Positions 15,295 through 19,373 of a DNA stretch of 19,373 nt are shown one piece after another (the stretch's first letter is position 1; each line of letters starts with the position of its first letter). The notes beneath the pieces were generated by a model. The model searched no databases and was not told where the DNA came from. It saw nothing but the letters and a program-made list of their open reading frames with translations. This stretch comes from G020353235 sp035528295 (GTDB lineage Bacteria; Chloroflexota; Dehalococcoidia; Dehalococcoidales; JAUYDJ01), in assembly GCA_035528295.1 (NCBI GenBank), contig DATKYY010000022.1:1-19373 (forward strand), written 5' to 3'. A program made the position numbers and the translations under genes.

Positions 15295-16755
15295 TTGAAT
15301 CTAGGGTTGATTTTGCCAGAGCTGACTTTGCTGGTGTTTGCCATCGCCGTGATTCTGGTTGATCTTATCACCCAGAAGAAGGTGGTACTGGTCTGGCTCA
15401 GCCTGTTCGGCATAGTAATATCGGCTGGCTTCGCTCTGGGCATGTGGGGTTGGGGCGCTTACGGTATCTTCAACAACCAGATGGCGGTGGACAATTTTGC
15501 CATCTTCTTCAAGCTGCTATTTTTGGGCATTGCCGCCCTGGTTATTCTGGCCTCGGTGGACTACAGCGCCAAGTTCGCTAACTTCAGGGGTGAATACCAT
15601 GCTCTGGTGCTGCTGGCTGCCCTGGGCATGATGCTGATGGCGGCAACGACCAGTTTAATCTCCATCTATATCGCCATTGAGCTGACCAGCATCTCCCTCT
15701 ATATCCTGGTCGGCTTTCTCAAAGATGCCAAGTCAACCGAAGCCTCGCTTAAATACCTGCTGCTGGGCGCGGTAGCTTCGGCAGTAATGCTCTACGGTAT
15801 GGCGCTGGTCTTCGGTTTTACCGGCGAGATCGGGCTTGGCGAGATTGCCCGGGTCGTCCAGGGGATGTCTCCGGCCACCCTTTTGGCCAGCCCGGCGTTC
15901 ATGGTGGGCATTGTGCTGATGATAGCCGGCTTCGGCTTCAAGATGGCGGCGATACCCTTCCATATGTGGGTGCCCGATGTTTACGAAGGAGCACCAACGC
16001 CGATAACCGCCTATCTCTCCGTTGCCAGCAAGGCGGCCGGCTTTGCCCTCGTCCTCAGGGTTTTCTACTCCGCCTTCGGCTTCCCTGACTGGCTCAGCCT
16101 GAACTGGGGCATAATCTTCGCCGTGCTCAGTGCCATCGGTATGACCCTGGGCAATGTGGCCGCCATTCCCCAGACCAACATCAAGCGCATGCTGGGTTAC
16201 TCCAGTGTTGCTCAGGCGGGTTACCTGCTGGTGGGGGTAGCCACGGTTGGCCTGTCGGCGGCGACTGATGTGGTCGGGCGGAGCAGCGTTCTCTTCTTCC
16301 TGGTCAGCTATGCGCTGACCAATATGGGGGCATTTATCGCCATTATTGCCATTTCGGACAAGCTCAAGAGTGACCAGATTAGCGATTACTCCGGTATGGG
16401 CAAGCGGGCGCCGCTGCTGGCGCTGGCGCTGACCCTGTGCCTTATTTCCCTGATTGGCATGCCGCCGGCGGCCGGCTTCATGGCCAAGTTCTACATCTTC
16501 AGTGGCGCCGTACAGCACGGGCTATTATGGCTGGTGATTATTGCGGTGATAAACAGTGTTATCTCCGCTTACTACTATCTCCGCGTGGTCAAGGTGATGT
16601 GGCTCGGCGAGCCCGCCTCGGCAGAAAAGGTGCCCTCTTCGGGAGCACTGAAGCTAGCCCTGGCTCTTTCCTGCTTCGGTGTGCTCCTGCTGGGCATTCT
16701 CCCCGGCTTGGTGATGAGGCTGGCCGAGATAGCCGCCAGGATGTTCGGCTTCTAG
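15295..16755 (+). CDS. nuoN: Complex I subunit N, antiporter-like proton pump
   Basis: A 486-residue membrane protein, third of the antiporter-like pumps and last gene of the operon. E129 in AIELTSISLYILVGF, K153 and K216 in GFGFKMAAIPFHMWVPDVYEGAPTP match the proton-path residues of NuoN. The start is TTG at 15295, with AAAGGAG (15281-15287) seven bases upstream. I saw no strong terminator in the 154 bases that follow. Confidence 0.95.
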   Translation: MNLGLILPELTLLVFAIAVILVDLITQKKVVLVWLSLFGIVISAGFALGMWGWGAYGIFNNQMAVDNFAIFFKLLFLGIAALVILASVDYSAKFANFRGEYHALVLLAALGMMLMAATTSLISIYIAIELTSISLYILVGFLKDAKSTEASLKYLLLGAVASAVMLYGMALVFGFTGEIGLGEIARVVQGMSPATLLASPAFMVGIVLMIAGFGFKMAAIPFHMWVPDVYEGAPTPITAYLSVASKAAGFALVLRVFYSAFGFPDWLSLNWGIIFAVLSAIGMTLGNVAAIPQTNIKRMLGYSSVAQAGYLLVGVATVGLSAATDVVGRSSVLFFLVSYALTNMGAFIAIIAISDKLKSDQISDYSGMGKRAPLLALALTLCLISLIGMPPAAGFMAKFYIFSGAVQHGLLWLVIIAVINSVISAYYYLRVVKVMWLGEPASAEKVPSSGALKLALALSCFGVLLLGILPGLVMRLAEIAARMFGF

Positions 16756-16826
16756 CTTCCTGCCTTAAGCAAATTCCCCGCGCATCCCAAGTCAACTTTG
16801 GTTTACTCAGCCTTTTTACCCGGTAG

Positions 16827-16855
16827 ATTTTCTGTGCTCGGCAATGGTGTATAAT
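16827..16855 (+). promoter_or_regulatory. Possible promoter of rmuC
   Basis: A perfect TATAAT (16850-16855) lies 54 bases before the rmuC start. The -35 region is T-rich (ATTTTC at 17-base spacing) and matches poorly, so strength is uncertain. It suggests that rmuC and the genes after it form their own transcription unit. Confidence 0.35.
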
Positions 16856-16909
16856 TGGCTTGAGTATTTACCCTGGACAGTTTATATTGGGCGGTATCTG
16901 GAGTAAGTC

Positions 16910-17872
16910 ATGGAAATGCTCATAATTGTGGCGTTTCTGGTTTTAGGCGGTTTCTTGCTGCTGCTGGTCGGCTTTCTTCTCTGGGACAGGCTGCGCCGGG
17001 AGCAAAGGTGGCAGGAGCAGGGGGACGTCCTCTCCAAGGCAGTCGGGGACAGGATAGACGGCACCATCAAGGTCTTTGGCGAGCTGCAGAAGGGGATAGG
17101 GGAGCTTGCCGAGAAGGCGAAGGGCATTGAGGAAGCCGGTAAAAATATTTTGACCCTGCAGGAGATTCTGCGGACACCCAAGCCGAGGGGCGGTCTCGGT
17201 GAATTTTTACTGGAGAGACTATTGGCCGACAGCCTGCCCCGCGATGTTTATGCCCTGCAGTGGCGCTTTCACAGCGGCGAGACGGTGGACGCGGTGGTGC
17301 GGATTGGCGGGAGCATGGTGCCGATTGATGCCAAGTTCCCCCTGGAGGACTTTGAACGAATGGTTGCCGCCGAATCTGATGAGGAACGGGCTGCCATAAG
17401 AAAGCAATTTGCGCGCACGGTAAAGAAGCATATTGACGATGTGGCCAAGTATATACGGCCCGATGAGAACACCTTTGACTTTGCCCTGATGTATGTGCCT
17501 GCCGAGAACATCTATTACGAGACCATCCTCCAGCCCGATATCTGCAGCGAGTGCCTGAAGAAGAGGGTCTTTCTGGTCTCACCGAACAGCTTTTATGCCT
17601 ACCTGCAGGCGATTGTCCTGGGGCTGAGGGGGCTGCGCATTGAGCGGGCTACCCGTGAGATTCTGGGGCGGCTGCAGCGTCTTCAGGGTGAGTTTGGTTC
17701 TTTCCAGCGTGATTATGAGACCCTGGGCGGGCATATTCACCGGGCGGTGGCCAAGTATGACGAGGCCTCGGTCAGGTTGACCAGGCTGGGCGATAAGCTA
17801 CAGCTTACCGGTGAAGCGGCTCCTGAGGAATTGCCCGAAGGGGATGAGGAAACCAGTAGCCCGCCTGAGTAA
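16910..17872 (+). CDS. rmuC: RmuC-family protein
   Basis: A 320-residue protein of the RmuC family, proposed nucleases that limit inversions and recombination at repeats. An N-terminal membrane anchor (about 3-25) is followed by a short charged, coiled-coil-like region (30-85), shorter than in E. coli RmuC. The catalytic PD-(D/E)xK-like core shows RGGLGE (93-98), VDAVV (126-130), PIDAKFPLE (138-146) and later DFALMYVPAE (190-199). The C-terminus is acidic and Pro/Glu-rich. The ATG at 16910 has GGAG (16900-16903), six bases upstream; a second ATG two codons on is possible. A DUF5652-like gene follows after 30 bases. Confidence 0.88.
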   Translation: MEMLIIVAFLVLGGFLLLLVGFLLWDRLRREQRWQEQGDVLSKAVGDRIDGTIKVFGELQKGIGELAEKAKGIEEAGKNILTLQEILRTPKPRGGLGEFLLERLLADSLPRDVYALQWRFHSGETVDAVVRIGGSMVPIDAKFPLEDFERMVAAESDEERAAIRKQFARTVKKHIDDVAKYIRPDENTFDFALMYVPAENIYYETILQPDICSECLKKRVFLVSPNSFYAYLQAIVLGLRGLRIERATREILGRLQRLQGEFGSFQRDYETLGGHIHRAVAKYDEASVRLTRLGDKLQLTGEAAPEELPEGDEETSSPPE

Positions 17873-17902
17873 ATGAATTCAGGCCGGCAAAAGGAGGTTG
17901 AG

Positions 17903-18148
17903 ATGCCAGTGGATTGGAGTTGCCCGTTTTGGTTGGGTGCACTTTGGTGGGGAATATGGGTGATATCTTTGGCGGTGGCGTGGGATATGGTATGGAAGGG
18001 GATAGGGCTGTGGAAAGCGGGTCAGAACGGTCACCTTGTCTGGTTTATCTGCATATTCATCTTTAATACTATGGGCATACTGCCCATCATCTACATCTTT
18101 TTATTCAGTCAGAAGAAGCCGACTGCAGACGTGGAACCTGCCGCGTAG
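17903..18148 (+). CDS. Small membrane protein, DUF5652-like
   Basis: An 81-residue protein with two hydrophobic segments (about 9-32 and 46-68). The pattern WKGIGLWKA in the first half and the run FNTMGILPIIYIFLF near the end resemble DUF5652, a family of unknown function. I chose the ATG at 17903 because AGGAGG (17892-17897) lies five bases before it; an ATG at 17873 would add ten residues but has no such site. It lies 30 bases after rmuC, probably in the same transcript. Confidence 0.7.
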   Translation: MPVDWSCPFWLGALWWGIWVISLAVAWDMVWKGIGLWKAGQNGHLVWFICIFIFNTMGILPIIYIFLFSQKKPTADVEPAA

Positions 18149-18160
18149 CCAGGGGGAGCG

Positions 18161-18280
18161 TTGGATAGAACTAAAGGCTTTGTCAATCTGAATCGGTATA
18201 AATCGGGTCGGGCGATAAAGCGGTTCCAGAAGAATGTCGACCGCTACCAGCTGAAAAAAGAGAAGAAAGGCAAGCCGTAG
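18161..18280 (+). CDS. Candidate 39-residue basic peptide
   Basis: A TTG at 18161, preceded by AGGGGGAG (18151-18158), opens a 39-codon frame ending at TAG 18278-18280. The product is strongly basic (14 Lys/Arg, few acidic residues), has no hydrophobic helix, and ends in a KKEKKGKP tail; it could bind nucleic acid or be disordered. It fills the gap between two other small genes on the same strand. I do not recognise it. The rare start codon and short length leave real doubt that it is translated. Confidence 0.4.
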   Translation: MDRTKGFVNLNRYKSGRAIKRFQKNVDRYQLKKEKKGKP

Positions 18281-18300
18281 GCTGCTTTGGGGAGGAACTG

Positions 18301-18750
18301 ATGATGAAGTGGAGCTGGATAGTGTTCTGGTTGTTGATGGGCGCTTTTTTGGTCATAGACAGCGTATTTTTAATTCCGGCGGCGAGGGAATTACTGATGG
18401 GCCTTACTTTTCTTATTGTTACCGGGGCTGTTTTCATTGCCCTGGGGGTGGCTCTGATTGTATTAACCGTAAAGGAAAAAGTGGCCGGAGCGCTTCAGAA
18501 GTTCTTGATACTGACCGGGGCTTCGGTTATCGGCATACCCGTCAGCGTTGTTTTACATAATGCTATCTACGGGCTGTTTATTGCCTGGTTCGGTGCCGGC
18601 TTTTGGGACCGAATCGGTCTCGGTGATGAGCCCTTCTTCTTTCTTATGGCCATTGTAGTGTGCCCGCTGGCTTTTCTGGTCGGCGCCATTGGCACTATCG
18701 TGCTGGTGGTAAGGGGGCGCGGGGTGGCCGGGAAATCGCTCTCCGCCTAG
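18301..18750 (+). CDS. Hypothetical four-helix membrane protein
   Basis: A 149-residue protein made almost wholly of four hydrophobic segments (about 5-25, 32-57, 67-95 and 110-138) joined by short loops, with a short basic C-terminal tail. No family motif is recognised. The ATG at 18301 has GGGGAGG (18289-18295), five bases upstream; the adjacent ATG at 18304 is also possible. It follows the candidate basic peptide by 20 bases and precedes the NAD kinase promoter. Confidence 0.7.
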   Translation: MMKWSWIVFWLLMGAFLVIDSVFLIPAARELLMGLTFLIVTGAVFIALGVALIVLTVKEKVAGALQKFLILTGASVIGIPVSVVLHNAIYGLFIAWFGAGFWDRIGLGDEPFFFLMAIVVCPLAFLVGAIGTIVLVVRGRGVAGKSLSA

Positions 18751-18752
18751 CC

Positions 18753-18781
18753 TTGACACCTCAAATTGCCGATGTTACACT
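18753..18781 (+). promoter_or_regulatory. Strong-looking promoter of the NAD kinase gene
   Basis: A perfect TTGACA (18753-18758) is followed after 17 bases by TACACT (18776-18781), with TG placed for an extended -10. Transcription would start near 18788, about 47 bases before the GTG start. It begins three bases after the stop of the preceding gene. Confidence 0.55.
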
Positions 18782-18834
18782 TCATTTGCCTTCGCATGAC
18801 GCTCTAATTTTTATCAGGAAGCAGGCTATTAATT

Positions 18835-19373
18835 GTGAAAAAGGTTGGCATTCTCTATCATCCACTGAATGAAGCTGCCTATCCGCTGGCTGAGGAACTG
18901 AAGGGGTTTTTGGAGTCCAAGGGCGTTTCCGCCTGGCTGTGCTCTGCCTGGAAGTGTGATGAAGCCAGGGCTCAGCTGGATAACACCGATTTAATCCTGA
19001 CCATTGGCGGTGACGGCACGATTCTGCGGGCAGCTGAAGTGGTGGTGCCGGCACCAATTCCCATTACCGGGGTAAATCTGGGCAAGCTGGGCTTTATGAC
19101 CGAACTCAAGGCAGAAGAGGTTAAAGCCAAGCTACCCGCCCTGCTGGCGGGGAAGGGCTGGCTTGATGAGCGGTCTATGCTTGAGGCTGAGCTGGTGGCT
19201 GCTGGCCGGGAAGCCCCCCGCCGGTTTCACGCCTTAAACGACGTGGTGCTGGCGAGGGGTGAAATAGCCCGGGTGGTCTATGTGGACGCCAGCATTGATG
19301 GTGAGCCGCTGGCTACCTACAAGGCAGACGGGGTGATGGTGTCTACCGCCACCGGCAGCACCGGCTATGCCCT
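18835..19373 (+). CDS. nadK: NAD kinase, 3' end beyond the window
   Basis: The first 179 codons of an ATP-NAD kinase, which phosphorylates NAD+ to NADP+ in the cytoplasm. Visible motifs are LTIGGDGTILRAA (55-67), carrying the GGDG loop, GVNLGKLGFM (79-88), LNDVVLARG (134-142) with the N-D pair, and ADGVMVSTATGSTGYA (164-179), the conserved nucleotide-binding stretch. The GTG start at 18835 begins MKKVGILYHP, a normal NadK N-terminus; the ribosome binding site is weak and distant. It has its own promoter. About 100 residues are missing at the right edge. Confidence 0.93.
   Translation, partial: MKKVGILYHPLNEAAYPLAEELKGFLESKGVSAWLCSAWKCDEARAQLDNTDLILTIGGDGTILRAAEVVVPAPIPITGVNLGKLGFMTELKAEEVKAKLPALLAGKGWLDERSMLEAELVAAGREAPRRFHALNDVVLARGEIARVVYVDASIDGEPLATYKADGVMVSTATGSTGYA

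Noticed and set aside
11857..16755. NuoL/M/N as an Mrp-type Na+/H+ antiporter operon.
   Set aside because: They follow a full set of complex I genes A-K in standard order, and each matches its Nuo type; no other Mrp subunits are present.
16756..16826. A nuoN terminator around the imperfect repeat CCAAGT-CAA-CTTTGG followed by a T run.
   Set aside because: The arms pair only with a bulge and the T run is about 15 bases away, too weak to call.

Overview
The window looks like part of the chromosome of an anaerobic bacterium. The gene set, the order nuoABCD-H-I-JKLMN without nuoEFG, and the downstream rmuC / NAD kinase pair suggest Chloroflexota (Dehalococcoidia-like). That assignment is inference from gene content only; no rRNA or other marker is present. 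Coding density is high, genes often overlap by 1-11 bases, and GTG/TTG starts are common. I saw no tRNA, rRNA, CRISPR array or insertion sequence.

Left part (about 1-5311, minus strand): an operon reading apbE - rnfC - rnfD - rnfG - rnfE - rnfA. It encodes five of the six core subunits of the Rnf ferredoxin:NAD+ oxidoreductase (ion-pumping), plus the FMN transferase that flavinylates RnfG and RnfD. rnfB, normally the last gene, does not directly follow rnfA. A short hairpin, a sigma70-like promoter and a Shine-Dalgarno/ATG at the extreme left edge hint that another minus-strand gene (perhaps rnfB) begins at position 23 and leaves the window.

Middle part (5312-16755): a 232-base divergent control region holding a good promoter for the right-hand operon and a perfect 7-bp dyad. 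It is followed by an eleven-gene complex I operon, nuoA-B-C-D-H-I-J-K-L-M-N. The NADH-input module (NuoE, F, G) is absent. The NuoI gene is remarkable: a complete GltD-type FAD/NAD(P) oxidoreductase is inserted in frame between the two [4Fe-4S] motifs of the NuoI ferredoxin domain, giving a 636-residue protein. The simplest reading is a complex I that carries its own pyridine-nucleotide or flavin electron-entry module inside NuoI.

Right part (16756-19373): rmuC behind its own possible promoter, a small DUF5652-like membrane protein, a candidate 39-residue basic peptide, a four-helix membrane protein of unknown function, and the first 179 codons of an NAD kinase behind a strong-looking promoter.

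Together, the two divergent operons encode two membrane redox pumps that can both exchange electrons with ferredoxin and pyridine nucleotides. This suggests coordinated energy conservation in an anaerobe.
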